Source: Hypoxylon rubiginosum (Eukaryota > Ascomycota > Sordariomycetes > Xylariales > Hypoxylaceae). Taken from it: a stretch of DNA of 64,000 nt. Below, piece by piece: positions 36,477-50,698 of this stretch; position 1 is the first letter of the stretch, and every line of letters begins with the position of its first letter. Position numbers and translations under genes: made by a program. The stretch lies in the NCBI GenBank assembly GCA_902806565.1, contig CADCXA010000042.1:586727-650726 (forward strand), read 5' to 3'. The notes below the pieces were generated by a model that ran no database searches, was not told the origin of the DNA, and saw nothing but the letters and a program-made list of their open reading frames with translations.

Positions 36477-37291
36477 CTTCAACTAGATTTCGAGTGAAGT
36501 TATCTAGGAAGAAGGATGCTGTATGTATGTGTGCACTCGACCAAGGTTGCAGAGGTCTCCAATAGCTTTCCACACTCTGGATTGTGTGGCTAAGAATCGA
36601 TAGAAAAGAGAGAATCAAATGAGCGTGTGACTGGTCGGGAAATCGGCCAACGTGGAAGATGGTGATTAGTGGTATGTGCAGATGTAAAGAGTGTGAGTGT
36701 GAAGGCTGGTGTGGGTGGGATGAATAGAAGAGAATGCGAGACTCCAGAATATGATGATTCCGCAGAATCATGAAATACTTCGAAGGCTCCCAAATCACAA
36801 GTGCCTGAGTACCCGTCCTCGAAAATACAGGAGTTTTTTGTCTGCTTTCACAATGGTCTGCGAGGGTTTTGCACTCTGTCAAGACAAGATACCGGTAGAG
36901 GTGGTAGAAAGAAGTAGTAGAGTTGATGTAGGTGGTTGCTGATTGTAAATCAACTGGTACTGGGGAGATTAAAAGTTCAGGTACACCTGTCTCGAAATCA
37001 CAATGCCCAGGTTGTGCTAATCCAAGATCATAAATCAACTGATTTTCCCTTGTTGGGGCGGTAACTGCCAGTAGAGTGATTGTGTTTGTTGATCTGATCT
37101 GTCCCAATTTGGCAAAGCCTAATCACCCAACAGGGCGACAGCAAGGTTCACGATCGATCTGACGACCTGATCCTGGAAGTTCAAAGCTTAATTATTCCGC
37201 AGTGGGGAAAGTAAGACTAGACTGTCCCAAGTAGCGGGAGCAATGCCTAGTGACCCTGGTGATCCTAGGCCGCCGAGAACTAGTTCACTTA

Positions 37292-37323
37292 GGATGCCCT
37301 GAAAATAGGACGCCCTGAAAATA
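37292..37323 (+). repeat. 16-bp tandem duplication
   Basis: GGATGCCCTGAAAATA is followed at once by GGACGCCCTGAAAATA; the only difference is one T/C transition. Confidence 0.9.
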
Positions 37324-37453
37324 ATTCGAAATGACTTGTCCTAAATCGTGTACACTTTCCCCCTACACTTCAGAGTTGAGATGGTATCCAGTAGCACCTC
37401 AGTCGGCTCGATGCTGGGCTGTAGCAGGTGTCTCTATCTGCCACCACCCAGTA

Positions 37454-37473
37454 CCCCTGAGTCGACTCAGGGG
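37454..37473. repeat. 20-bp perfect palindrome
   Basis: CCCCTGAGTC is followed directly by its reverse complement GACTCAGGGG, with a SalI-type GTCGAC centre. The inner TGAGTC/GACTCA halves resemble Gcn4/AP-1 half-sites. About 0.4 kb from the A+T block border. Confidence 0.9.
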
Positions 37474-40400
37474 CAGAGAGTCACGCGACTCAATCTACGA
37501 CCACCCCTCCTTTGGGGCTATACTGAGCTGAAGAAGTGAACAGCTGCACAATGCACAGCTGCCGTATGCGCCTCGCCTTAAAGGCGAAGCGATTATGTTG
37601 TGATGCCATGGTTGTTGTTTAGTTGGGAACGGGGAGAAAGACGTTAGGAACAAGACGTTGGAACTACAGATGGAAACGCGTCCAGTTAGATACCCCAGAC
37701 GTTAATTTCGGATTATCATTATACCTAGCGCCCGCCGTAGCCCGTAAAGTTTCGGAGCCTCCGGGACGGCACGGAACGGCCCCACAATATATGACTCCGA
37801 TGAGGGGCAGTGTCACATAATCATATAACAGCCCCACATTTGTAAATACTTATAAAATATTTTTAGTTAATATATTAACATTAAAAACCTAAAAAATATA
37901 TTTTTATTTAAATTAATAATATAATATTTATTATAAGTTAATAATATTTTTTTAAATAATAATAATAATTTATTTATTATTTATTTTATTTTTTATAAAT
38001 TATTTTTATTAAATTATTTTAATATAACTTTTTTATTTTTTTTATTAATATAATATAAATTTCTTTTTTTTAATATTATTTACTTTAAAAATAATAATTT
38101 TAATTAATTTAAATTTTTTTTTTTATTTATTTATATTAATATTTTTAAAATTAATAAAACTTATTAAATATTTTTTTTATTTTTATAATATTAAATATTT
38201 TTATATTAATTATATTAAACTTATTAATATTAATTATATATATTTTTTAACTTTTTTTATTAATATTAATAATAATTATTTTTATTTAATATAATAATTT
38301 AAATTATATAAGTTTTTTTATTTATTTTTAATATATTAATAAAAAAAATTTAATTTTAAAAATAATATTTTAAAAGTTTATATTTTATTATTAAAATTAA
38401 ATTTAATTAATAAAAACTCTTTTTTTTTTTAACTAATTTTTTTTTAATTTATTAAAATTTTTTTTATTTTTATAAGTTATTTTATTAATAATAATTTAAA
38501 TTTTAATATAGTATTTTTTTTTTATTTTTAATAGATAATTTAAATTTTTTTTAATTTATTAATAATATAAACTTTTTTTTTATTAATTTATATTTACTTT
38601 TTATATTTTTTTATTTATAATAAATTAAATTTTTTTAATTTTTTTAATAATAACGCCGTAGTTTTATAGATTTAAATTTAAATTTTTTTAATTTTTAAAA
38701 ATTTTTTTTTTTTAATTTTTTAATATGTTAATTATTTAATTTATTTAATATTAATACAAGTTTTTATTAAATAATTTTTTCCTAAAAATCTTATTTAAAA
38801 TTTAAATTTTTATAAATTAACTACTTATTTATTTTTATTTTATTGTTTTATTATTAGTTAATAATTTAATAAAAAAAACTTTTTTTTTTTATATTTTATT
38901 TTTTATTTTAAGTTTTTAATTTAAATTAATTAAATATAAACGTTATATTTTAAATATAAAAGAATTATTTTTATTTTTTTATATTTTTTTTTATATTTTA
39001 TTTTTATTAAATAAAATGTTAATTAATAATAAATTTACTAGTGGATTTGTTTTTATATTTAACGTTATTATTTTAATAATAAAACTAATTATAAATTTTT
39101 TTATTTAAACTTTTATTTAATTTTTAGGAAAATTATTTAAAAATAACTTTAATAATAATAATAAAAATATTAATAATAATTATAATAATTTTAAATTTAA
39201 TAAAATTAATTATTTTAATTTTATTTTAATAAATTTAAACTAAATAAGTATAATTACTTAAAATAAATATAATATTTATATTAATATATTTATTTTTATT
39301 AATAAATTAATAGAAATTATATTTTTTTATAATAAAATTAAAATTAAAATTATTTAAATAATTTATTTTTAATAAATAATTTTAATTTAATATATTATTA
39401 AATTTATAAAAATAAAAAAATATATTTTAATAATTAATAATGTTTTATTTATATATAAAAATCTATAAATTAAATTTAAAAAAATAATTAATAAAATTTT
39501 TAATAATTTTAAAAGTTAAAAATTTATATTATATAATTTATATTTAAATAAATAATTAAGGTTTTTTATTTAAAATATTATTTAAAATATTAAAATTTAT
39601 AATATTTTTAAAAAAAACTAGTTTTTTAAGCTATTTATTTTATAAGTAACTAGATTATATTTTTTAAATAAATTATTACTTAATAATTTATAATTTTAAT
39701 TAATTTTATTTAATATTAAATAATTTATTTTTTTATAATAATTATATTATATATAATTTATTTAATTTATATTATTTATAACCCACTTTTTATAAATAGT
39801 TACAGCTAATTATATTTCTCGGTTTTTTTTATTTTTTTATAATATCTTTAAGTTTTTTTTATTCTCCTTTTATTTTATTTTTTAACTTTTATTTACTATA
39901 TATAAAAAACAATATTATATTTAAATTCCTAATATTTTTAGTTTTTTATTAATATTAATAACTTTTTATTAACTTTATTTATAGTTATTTTATTTTAAAT
40001 AAAATCTTTTTAAAATTTATAGTTTTTAAAAACCATTTTTATATATAATATTATAATACCTTATATTTATTTAAATTATACAGTTTTAATTATTTATTTT
40101 TAATTTTTATAAATCCTAATTATATATTTAAATTTATTAATATATTAATCTTTTATTTATTTTATATTAAAAAAAATTAATTAAATTTTAAAGTAATTAA
40201 TATAAACTTATTATAATTAATTTATATTTAGTAAAATTTTTTAAAAATCTTATATTAATTAATTTATTAATTTTAATTAAAATCTCGTTTTTTTTTTAGT
40301 TATTAATTTTATCGTTAAATTTTAACAGTTTTTTATAAATTTTTATTATTATTTAAAATATTATATATTTATAATAATATTAATTATTTAACTTATATTA

Positions 40401-40505
40401 ATTTAAAAGCTATTTAAGTTAATTTAAAAACTATTTAAACTAACTTAAAAGTTATTTATAATAATTTAAAAACTATTTATAATAATTTAAAAGCTATTTA
40501 TAATA
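40401..40505 (+). repeat. 21-bp tandem repeat, five units
   Basis: Five adjoining 21-bp units such as ATTTAAAAGCTATTTATAATA, varying mainly by transitions. The unit equals seven codons, so it may be the relic of a heptad-encoding array in a transposon gene. Confidence 0.85.
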
Positions 40506-41854
40506 ACTTTAAAAAACTAGAAATATTTTTTATTATATTATTTTCTATGTTTTACTAGTTAAATAATAAGTATATTTAAAACTAAATTAATAATAATAAT
40601 TATAATAATTTTTAATTAAAAGCTAGTAATTTTAATTAAAATATAATAATAACATTTAATTAAATTTTTAATATTTATTTACATTTTTTAACTTTATATA
40701 ATAATAATTTTATATTATTTAATTTTATTTTTAAAAAACTTTTATTTAACCTTAAAAACGATTTTAATTATTAGTTATATTTAACTTAATATTTTAATTA
40801 TATTAAAAAAATATATTTTAATAATAACTTTATAAGTATAATTAATAACTTAAATATAAGATTTATTTTTTTTGAGATTAAATTATATTTTTCTTTAATT
40901 TTTAATAACTAATAAAATTAATAACTTTTAGTTAAATAATATTTATTTTTTTAAACTTTTTATAAAAATTAAGTTAAATATTTTAAAAAAGTTATATTAG
41001 TTTTTATTAATATTAATAACTATAAATATATATTTTTAGTTTTTTATATTATTAATTATAAACTTTAATATTTTTTTAATTATTTATAAGTTTATAATTA
41101 ATATTATTTTACCGTTTAAAATAACTTATAGTTATTATAAAAAAAATAATAATATTTTTAACTGTTATATAGTTATTTTTAATTATTTTAATAAAGCTTA
41201 TATTAATTATTATTATAATAATAATAATAATAAATATATTTATTAAATTAATATATTTTTTTTTCTTTTTTAATTTTTTTTAATTTTTTTTAATTGATAT
41301 TAATTATAAGTAAATAATAATTAATATATATATATATATATAAATATTAATAAATATATTAAAATTAAAAATGTTTTTATTATTATATAAATAGTTTTAT
41401 TATTATTATTTTTATTAAAACTAGTTAATAATAATAATTTTAAACTAATATTAATTAAATTTAAAACTTTTAAAAAAAATATTAATTATATTTATTTAAT
41501 TATATTTATTATAAAAACTATAGTTATTTAAAATAAACATTAAAAATATTAAAATAAAACGTTTTTATTTTTAACTGTTATTTTACGATTTAAAATTATT
41601 ATAAAATTATTAATTTTTTTTTTATAATTTTAATTAATAACGTTTATAAGAATTTATAAAAATATAGTTTTAATTATAAAAAAATTTTTAAAATTTAATT
41701 AGGTTTTTAATTTAAAATAAAAAAAATATATATTATATATATAAACTTAATAATTTTTATTAATATTAATTAACATTAAATCTTTATAAATAATTATATT
41801 ATAATAAATATTTTTAAATTTAATTTTTTAATAAATATTTTTTTTTTTTTATAT

Positions 41855-42036
41855 TGTTAAATAATATATATATTTAATTAAAGGGTTAATTTTATATATT
41901 AAATGTGTTTCTTTTAATTATTTATATTTTTATAATTTTTTAAAATAGTTTTATAATAAGGTTATTATGGTTTTAGTTATTAATTTATATATAAAATTTA
42001 AATAAGTTTTTTAGAATAATTTTTTATTATTTAATA
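41855..42036. repeat. left LTR (182 bp) of the 5.8-kb element
   Basis: Aligns end to end with 47479-47660 without indels. Differences seen are all A/G or C/T, for example ATGTGTTTC versus ATATATCTT. The terminal CA of the right copy is TA here. Confidence 0.85.
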
Positions 42037-44098
42037 TATTTTTTTAAGCTTATTTATTTTTAATAAAAAAGTTTAAATAATTAAGATTTATTTTTTAATA
42101 TTTTTTAATTATTAATTATATATATATTGTTTTTTTTATTAAATAAAAAATTCTTTATTTTATTAAAGTTTTTTTTTATAAACTTATAAATTTATTTAGA
42201 TTTAATTTTTTTTTATATATTTATTAGGTTTAATTATTAAATAAATATGGCGAATTTTTTTATAGTAAATGTTTTAATGAAATTGTTTATTATTATATTT
42301 TTTATAAAAATATAAATAATTTTAATTTAATTTATAAATGTTTTTTATTATAACTAATAGTTATAAATATTTATATATTATAACTTAATTTAAAATAATA
42401 TAATATTTATATATATTAGTTTAATTATTTATTTATTATTATAATATATTATAATTTTTAAGTTATTTAAATTTATATTAAGCTTTATAATTAAATATAA
42501 TATAAATATAACTTTTTTTATAGTTTATATAAAAGATAATAACTTTGTTTTTATTATAAAAATAATTATTATATTTTATTTATTTATATGTTATTTAATT
42601 ATTTTTTTAAATAGCTTTATTATATATATTTATAAACTTTTTTAATTAAAAGTGTTATTAATAAATAAAATGTTATTAGTTATTTTAAATATATTAATAT
42701 ATTTATATTATAAAAATAAATATTAAGTGGTAAAAAAATATTAAATTAATTGGTTAATTTTAAAGTAATGTTTATTACTAAGATTTATATTAAATTTAGT
42801 TAATTAAAAAATTATAAAAGTAATATTAAAATATGTAATTATTATTATATATAATATTAATTTAATTTTTTATTAATATTATTAAATAAACTATAAAAAA
42901 GTTAATTTTAATGAAAATAATAGTTTCTTATTTTTTATAAAAATTAAAAGGATAATTTCTAGTTTTTTATTTATTAATAGTTTACTTAATTTATTTATAT
43001 ATAAAAATTAAAAAAGCTAGATTAATTTTTTATTTTAATTTTTAATTATTTTAATTTTAAGAAATTATTATAAGTTGTTTTTATTTATAAGTTAATATTT
43101 CTTTTATAATTATAATATTATTATATTTATTATTTATTATTTATAGTTTTAATATATAAAAATAATATTATTAATATAAAAAAAAATTAATATTTTATTT
43201 TTAAAAAAATAATAAAACTTATAAGAAATAATTAAAAAGTTTAATTTTATAAGTGTTTTAATTAGTTTTTTTTGTTAAAATATAAAAGATTTTCTTAATT
43301 TATATAATGTTTTTAATAAATATAAAATAGTTTAATATTTTTAATATTTTAAAGGTATTTTTATATAGATTTTTTTATTTAGATTTACGTTTATAAATAC
43401 GTTAATTATATTATATTAAATTAGTTTAAGGTTAAATTTTATTGTAATTATAATAAGGGTTTAAAATAATTTTTTAGTTAATATTAAAATATAAATGTTT
43501 AAATATTTGTTTTTAATTTATTAATTTTTTTAAATTATTAGTTTTATTTTATATTTTATAAACCATTTATATTTATTAAATTTATATATATATATTTATA
43601 TATAGTTTAGAATTTATTTATTATTAATAATTTATTATTTATATTTAATTTAAAAGTTTATTTTTTTATAATTATTTAAATATGATTTTTTAGTTTTTTT
43701 AAATTTTTATTTTAAAGTATAGTTTTATAACTTTTTATAAGTTTTTAAAAGAGAAGGTAGATTTTTTTTATAGATTTTTTATTTTTTTTATAAAAGTTTT
43801 TATAGTTTTTTAAATTTATATAATCCTGGGTATAATATTAAATTTAAATTTATTTGGTTTATAAAATAACATTATAAATAATATATTATTTATATTATTT
43901 ATATTTTGTTTATTAACTTTTTATATATTAATTTTATTATTAAAATTAAACGTTTTATATTAAATATAACTTTTTAATTTATTATATAATTTATAGTTTT
44001 AAAATAAAAAGCAAATAAATTTCTTTTAATTTATTTTAAAAGCACGTTAAAAGTTATAGCTTGATTTACTAGGATAATATTTCTTATATTTTTATTTT

Positions 44099-44265
44099 AA
44101 AAAGTGTGATTTATAACGTTTAATTTTGTTTTTTTTATTTTATTATAAAAGATATAATTTATAACGTTTAATTTTAATTTTTTAATTATATTTAAAAAGA
44201 TATAATTTATAACACTTAATTTTTTTTTATATTTATATTTAAAAAGGTGTAATTTATAATGTTTA
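44099..44265 (+). repeat. 48-bp tandem repeat, four imperfect units
   Basis: The core ATTTATAAC/T recurs at 44109, 44157, 44205 and 44252, a spacing of 48, 48 and 47 bp, with surrounding sequence also alike. A 48-bp unit equals 16 codons. It lies inside the 5.8-kb LTR element and may be a relic of a repetitive coding part. Confidence 0.7.
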
Positions 44266-47200
44266 ACCTTTTTTTTATTATTATAATAAATAATAAAATA
44301 GTTAATAAAAAAGTAGTATTAAAAGTAAAATATAATATAAATATAGTTTTAATATAAAAGTAATTAAGTTTTTTAGTTTTTTTTTTATTATATTTTTTAT
44401 TATTATTATTTATTTTATAGTTTTACTTGTTTTTATTTTTTACTAGTATTTTTATTTTTATTTTATTTTTTTTAAAAACTAATGGTTTTAAATTAACCTT
44501 TTTTTTTATATTTTATAAAATAGTAACTTAGTTAATTAAATCTTAGATATTCTTTTTTATTATATATAATAAATTATTTTTTAAAAATAAAATATCTTTA
44601 TTAAACATAATATTTTTATTAAATATAACGTTTTATATTTTAATAACTTATTTTAATATAAAAATTTAAATATTATAAATATTTATAAAGTTATAATTTA
44701 TTAAATAGTTTATTTATGTTTTTAAATTAAAATATTAATATTGGTTTTATTTTTATTTTATTTTTATAATAAATATAAACGTTTTATATTTATATATTTT
44801 TAAATAAGTTTAATATGGTTTTTTATTAGTGATTATATTGTTTTTAAATGTTAAATAAATGTAAAAATATTTATATAAAAATTATTAATTAAGGTTATAT
44901 TTAAAAGTGTAATTATAAAGGTAAATAATAGCTTTAAAAATTTTTATTTATAAGAAATTTAAAAGTTTTAATTTTATTTTTATTATTTAAACTTTTTATT
45001 TAATTATATTTTTTAAGTATTTAACGTTTTTATTTTAATTTTATATATTTAATACTAAAAGTTTAAATTTAATATAATATATTTATTAAATATAATTTTA
45101 TATAACGTGTTTTTTTATTATTAATTTATTATCACATTTAATAATTTTAATATTAAGTTAATATTATTTTTAAATAATTTTAAATATTTAATTTAAAACT
45201 TTAATAATTAAATTTAAAATATAATTTTTAAGATAAAAGTTTTAGGTTTATTTTATATATTTATTAGTGATTAATATTATATATTAATATTTTTAAAAGT
45301 TTATTTTTAAGTTATAAAAATTAATAATTAAATGTTTATTTAATTTGTTTAATTGTTTATAACGCTTATAATAATTAAATTTTTTAATTTTTTTATAGTT
45401 ATATATATTATATTTTATTATAATAATTTAATTAGTTTTTTTAATTAGGTTAAACTTTTTAATTTTTACTTTTTAAAAGTAATTAATCGTATAATTAAAG
45501 GTTTTTAATTTTAGGTGGCTAAATTATAAATATTATAGTTTATTAATTATTATATTTAAAGGTTATTTTATTTAGTTGTTAAATTTAATGTTTTTTATAT
45601 AAAATAAGTAATTAATAAAGTTTTTAAAAAGATTTTTTAAGATATATTAGTTTTATTTATTAATAATAATATATAAAATAAAATTTCTTTTTTTTTATAA
45701 ATAGTTATTTATATTTTTATAATTTTATTAGTATTTTATTTTTTTTAAAAGTTTTAATAACATTATATTATAAACGAATTTTTTATAGTATATTATTTTT
45801 TATAATTATAAAAGTTTTATTTTTTTTAGATTTTTTAAATATATATTTATTTTTTTATATTTTTATATAAATATAATTAAATTTTTTATAAAAATCACAT
45901 TTTTAGTGTATGTTATTTAATATAATAAAAATTAATTAAATTAATTAAAAATATAAATAATAATCTTTAAGTTTAAAATTATTAAGTTTTTTAAAAAATA
46001 AATATTAATTTTAAATATAATTTATAAAGTTAAAAATATTTCTTTTATTTTTTTAATTATTTAAATTAGTTAATTTTTATTTTATATAAATGATTTTTTT
46101 TTTGTTTTTTTAATTAGCTTAGTAAATATATTATTTTTAATTATTTTATATTTAATTAATTTTTTTATAATGAAATTTAAGGTTTAGTTTTTTAGAGTTT
46201 TATTTTTAATAATATATTAATAGTTAAAAATTTCGTAATAATTATAATAAACTAAATATAAAATGTTAGTTTTTTATAAATAATTAATAAATATATTAAC
46301 TTATTTTCTTTTAATTAATTTAACTTATTTATTTAAATTATTTTAACCTTATAATTTGCCGTAATCTTTACTACTTTTACTTTATTTTAATTAATTAAAA
46401 AGTTTAAAAATAATATTTTTTTTTTTCTTAACTTAATATTTAAGTTTTTATTATAATTAGATTTTATATTATTAAATTAAATAATAAATACTTTTTTTAT
46501 AAAATAAGGTTATATAAAAGTTAATTATAAAAATATATATTTATATAAAATAGTTATTATATTTAAATAATTAAATATATTATTTTTAATTTTATTAGTG
46601 TTTAATAATTTATAATTAGTTATTTAGTTATTTAAAATATTATTAAATGTAACTTTAAGGTTTTTTATTAATAGTTGGTTATTAATAATATTTATAAGGC
46701 TTTTTATTTTTATATTTATAATAATTAATTTTTATTTAATTATTTATACTTCGAAGTTTTTAAATATTTTTATTAGTTATTACATTATTTTTTTATATTA
46801 TTTTTAAGCTTGTAACTTTAATTAATTATTATATATTTTATTAATAACTAATAGTTTTTTATATTACTTATATAAAATATTTATTAAATTAAAATATATA
46901 TTTTAATAATTTAAAAATATAAAGTTAATAACTTAGTTTTTTAATTCTTTAATTATTTATTAATAAATTTAATAAATTTTATAATTATAATTATAAAAAA
47001 TTTAATTTTTTTTATAAATAACTTTATTTTTTTTTATTATTTTTATTAGATTTATAGGTTTTTTATTTATTTTAACTTGTTTTTTTTAATTTTTATTTAT
47101 TATAGTTTAAAAATTATTATTTAATAAATTTTATGTTATTTATTAAGTTTTTTTTAAATAGTTGTTAATGTTTAATTAAAATGGTTTTTTTAGTTATTTT

Positions 47201-47478
47201 AATATTTTTATAAGATTAATATATTTTTAAAATTTTAAGTTAATAACTTTTATTTAAAATTTTTTATTTTATTATTTTTAGTTAATTAAACCGTTATAAA
47301 AAACCTTTTTTTTTACTATTTTTAATATATTATCTTTTTTACTATTAATTAAATTTAAATTATAAAACCTTTTATTAATATAACCGTTTTATAATTTTAT
47401 AATTTTCAACTAATTAAAAATTATATATTATTATTTATATATAACTTTTTAATTTTTAAGTAAAATAAGATTTTTAAT

Positions 47479-47657
47479 TGTTAAATAATATATGTATTTA
47501 ATTAAAGGGTTAATTTTATATATTAAATATATCTTTTTTAATTATTTATATTTTTACGATTTTTTAAAATAGTTTTATAATAAGATTATTACAGCTTTAA
47601 TTATTAATTTATACGTAAAATTTAAATAAATTCTTTAGAATAATCTTTTATTATTTA

Positions 47658-47660
<3 letters not shown>
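47479..47660. repeat. right LTR (182 bp) of the 5.8-kb element
   Basis: Partner of 41855-42036 with identical length. Keeps the TG...CA ends within 12-bp inverted termini. Confidence 0.85.

Positions 47661-47686
<26 letters not shown>
47661..47686. repeat. (TA)13 microsatellite at the LTR edge
   Basis: Thirteen TA units begin at the base after the right LTR. The tract may be the insertion target or a later expansion of the target duplication. Confidence 0.9.
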
Positions 47687-47689
<3 letters not shown>

Positions 47690-49963
47690 ATTTTTTATTA
47701 TTTTTTTATTAGTTTTTAATAATTATTTATATATTATTATTATTTTTTAATTTTTAAAAAATTTTAAAATATATTATATTATAAATATTATTATTTAATT
47801 TTAATAACTTTAAAATTTTTAAATTTTAAATATTTTATACCTTAAATATAATTATATAAAATTAACTATAAATAAAAACTAGAAACTATAAATTAATATT
47901 AATAACATTAAAAAATTATTTTTATATTTTATTTATAATTATTACGAAATAAGTTAAAATTAAAAACTGTTATTTAAATTATAAAAATGGTTAATTATTA
48001 TTATTTTAAATTAATTTTATTTTAAAAATAATATAAATTTTACTATTAAAATCTTTTTTAAATATTTTCGTTTTAATATTATATTTTTTAAGCTAAATTA
48101 TTATTAGTTATATTTTATTATAAAAACTTTTATTTAAATTAAAATTATATAAAAGTATAATAAATATATTAATTTTTAAATATAATTTCGCTGGAAGTAT
48201 TTTATTTAATTATAAAAATTATATGATTTTTATTAATAATTAATAAAAACTTATGTTTTTTATATAAAAATAATTATTTATTAATTAATATAGTTTAATA
48301 TTATTAAAAATATTTTAAAATAATTTATTATTAATTTTATTAATAAATATATTATATATAAATAAAATAAACCTAGTAATAAAAATAATAAAATTATAAT
48401 TAGTTATATTTAAAAATGTTAAAAAAAATACGTAATTATATAAGTTTTAACTATATTTAAACGTTTTTATAATATTTAATAATAAAATTATTTCGTTTTA
48501 ATTAAAACTGTAAAATATTTTATAAAACTATTTTATAAACTAGATATTATTAATATTTACCTATTTTATTTATATATTTTTTATAAAAATTAATTATTAA
48601 AATTAAACTTATATAAATAAATGTTATAAATAAATATTAATAATTTATAAGCGTGATTTTTTTTAAATAATAAATAAAATTTATATAAAATCTTTTTTAA
48701 GAAAAATAAAAATCTTACCGAATAATAACTTATTTATTTTAATATTATATAATATCTTATAAATAATTTTAAAAATATATTTATATTATATAATTATTTT
48801 ATTTTAAATAATTAATAACGTTTATTAAAAAAACTTAGTAATTATTAATTCTTGTTTTATAAAATAAATAAAGTTTAAATTTAACTAAATAAAAATCCCG
48901 AATTATAAGTAAGTAATTTTTTCGCTGGGTAGTAAAAAAGCTGTGATTTTAAAAAAAGTAATATATAGGATTATTTTTTTTTTTAATTAATAATAATAAT
49001 AAAAAATTAAATATAAAAAGGTTTTTTTTATTTTAATAAAACCTTAAAAATAAAAATGTATATCTAGAAAATTATTTTATATTATTTTTATAATAATATT
49101 AAAAATTAAACGTTATTAATTATTTAGTTTTAAAAGCGATTAATTTTATAAACTTTTTTTTTTGCTTTTATTATAATTTAACTTTTTTTTTAAAAAACAG
49201 TTTTTTTTTATTTAACTTTAATTATATTTAAAGTTTAAAAGGTTAATTTTAACTTAATTTTTATTATATATAATATTTTATTTAATAAAATAAAATTTAA
49301 TAATTTAAATAAGCGGTTTTAAAAAGAATTAATAAATTATAAAAATAAGTAATTATTTTTAATAAATCATTATAAAAATACTTTTTAAACTTATTTTAAA
49401 TATTTAAAGAAATCTAGTAATTATTATTAATAACGGTGTGTGTAAATATAAGTTTTAACTATTAATTTATAATAAAAACATATATTTTTTTAAAAAAATA
49501 GTTTTAATAATTATTATTTTTTAATAAACATTAAGTTTTATAAACTTATTAAAAAATATAATATTAATAATTTTTATATTTATATAAATTAGATTAATTT
49601 ATAGCTTTTAAAATTATTATAAATAGTATTTATAAATAAAATTTTTTTTTAACTTTTAAATAAATAAAATAAATCTAGTTAATTTTTCCTTTTATATTAT
49701 ATTAATATTTATTTTATTTTAATTTTAAATATTATTAAAAATTGTTAAAAAAATTTTAATATAAAATATAACGCTTATTTTTATATTATTTATTATAATT
49801 AAACTAAATAATTAATATTAATTAAAACTAATTAATTTTATTTATTAATATATTAAAACTTTTAATAATATTATATATTATTTTATTTTTTTTAAGTAAA
49901 TAAACAATAAAAAGTTAAATAACTAGTTTAATATTATAAATAAAAAATTTAAATAGTTGGTAT

Positions 49964-50241
49964 TATAATAAAATGCGGCGATTAATGTTTTATAAAAAGT
50001 TATATAATTATCTTATAACTAGATTTTTTTTATTTTTTTCTTTTAAGAGACTTATAAAGTTTTTTATATAATTAAATAGCCACGTATTATAAGAATATAT
50101 ACTTTTTTATAAGATATTTTAAATATATTAATTAAGATATTTTTTAAGTTATTTTTTAAATTAAATATAGTTTAAAGTAAATAGTAGTATAATTGTTATT
50201 TAAGCTAAGAATTATTAATATAAAAGTAAAACTTTATTATA
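49964..50241 (+). repeat. left LTR (278 bp) of the 12.2-kb element
   Basis: Colinear with 61892-62169. It retains GCGGCG where the other copy has ATAGTA, so five transitions occur within six bases. A TATAAAAG box near the right end fits an LTR promoter. Confidence 0.8.
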
Positions 50242-50698
50242 ATTAGTAATTATTATAAGATTTAAATTTATAACCTTAGTTTTAAAAGGATTATATTAAT
50301 CTTAATTTAATTAATAAAAAATTCCAAGAACTTTATTTTATATTTTATTAAAAAACTGTTATTAACTTTAAAAAGTTTTATTATAAGTTAAAGTTTATAT
50401 ATTTAATAAAGTTTAATACTTTGAAAAAAACTTTAAACTTAAAATTTTAATGTAAATTAAGTTATTTTATATTAATTACTATAAATTTATACTAACTAAA
50501 TTATTAAATTAATAAATAAGTTATTTTTAATATTATAAAATAATTAAAATTTATAAAATTTATTAAATATAAGAAATTTAATTAAACGTTATTTTAAATA
50601 AAACTATAATTAAGAACTTTAGGTTAAAGTACTTATTTTAATTATTAAAATATTATAATTAAAAATTTAAAAACTAAAAACTTAAAAACCAAAATTAT

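Larger units (their letters stand above)
36477..37849. other. 1.4-kb flank between the F-box gene and the A+T block
   Basis: Ordinary base composition up to the border. It contains the F-box promoter, a 16-bp direct repeat (37292-37323), a 20-bp perfect palindrome (37454-37473) and a TCGCCTT/AAGGCGA hairpin near 37573. A 228-codon open frame at 36421-37107 minus overlaps the F-box gene and is low-complexity; I do not accept it. Confidence 0.6.
41855..47660. mobile_element. RIP-degraded LTR retrotransposon, 5.8 kb
   Basis: Two colinear 182-bp direct repeats, 41855-42036 and 47479-47660, bound a 5442-bp interior. Each begins TGTTAAATAATA; the right copy ends TATTATTTAACA, the exact reverse complement, and the left copy ends TATTATTTAATA, differing by a C-to-T change. 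TATAT directly precedes the left and follows the right LTR, a possible 5-bp target duplication, weakened because the right flank is a (TA)n tract. Size fits Ty1/copia or Ty3/gypsy elements. No coding frame survives, so superfamily is open. An A-rich tract on the minus strand beside the left LTR mildly favours minus orientation. Confidence 0.8.

Noticed and set aside
36421..37107. 228-codon minus-strand open frame
   Set aside because: It overlaps the F-box gene start in another frame and reads as low-complexity His/Ser/Leu sequence with no domain; it is probably a chance frame in the promoter and leader.
47661..47665. TATAT target-site duplication as proof of the 5.8-kb insertion
   Set aside because: The flank is a (TA)13 tract in A+T-rich DNA, so a 5-bp match is expected often by chance; kept only as weak support.
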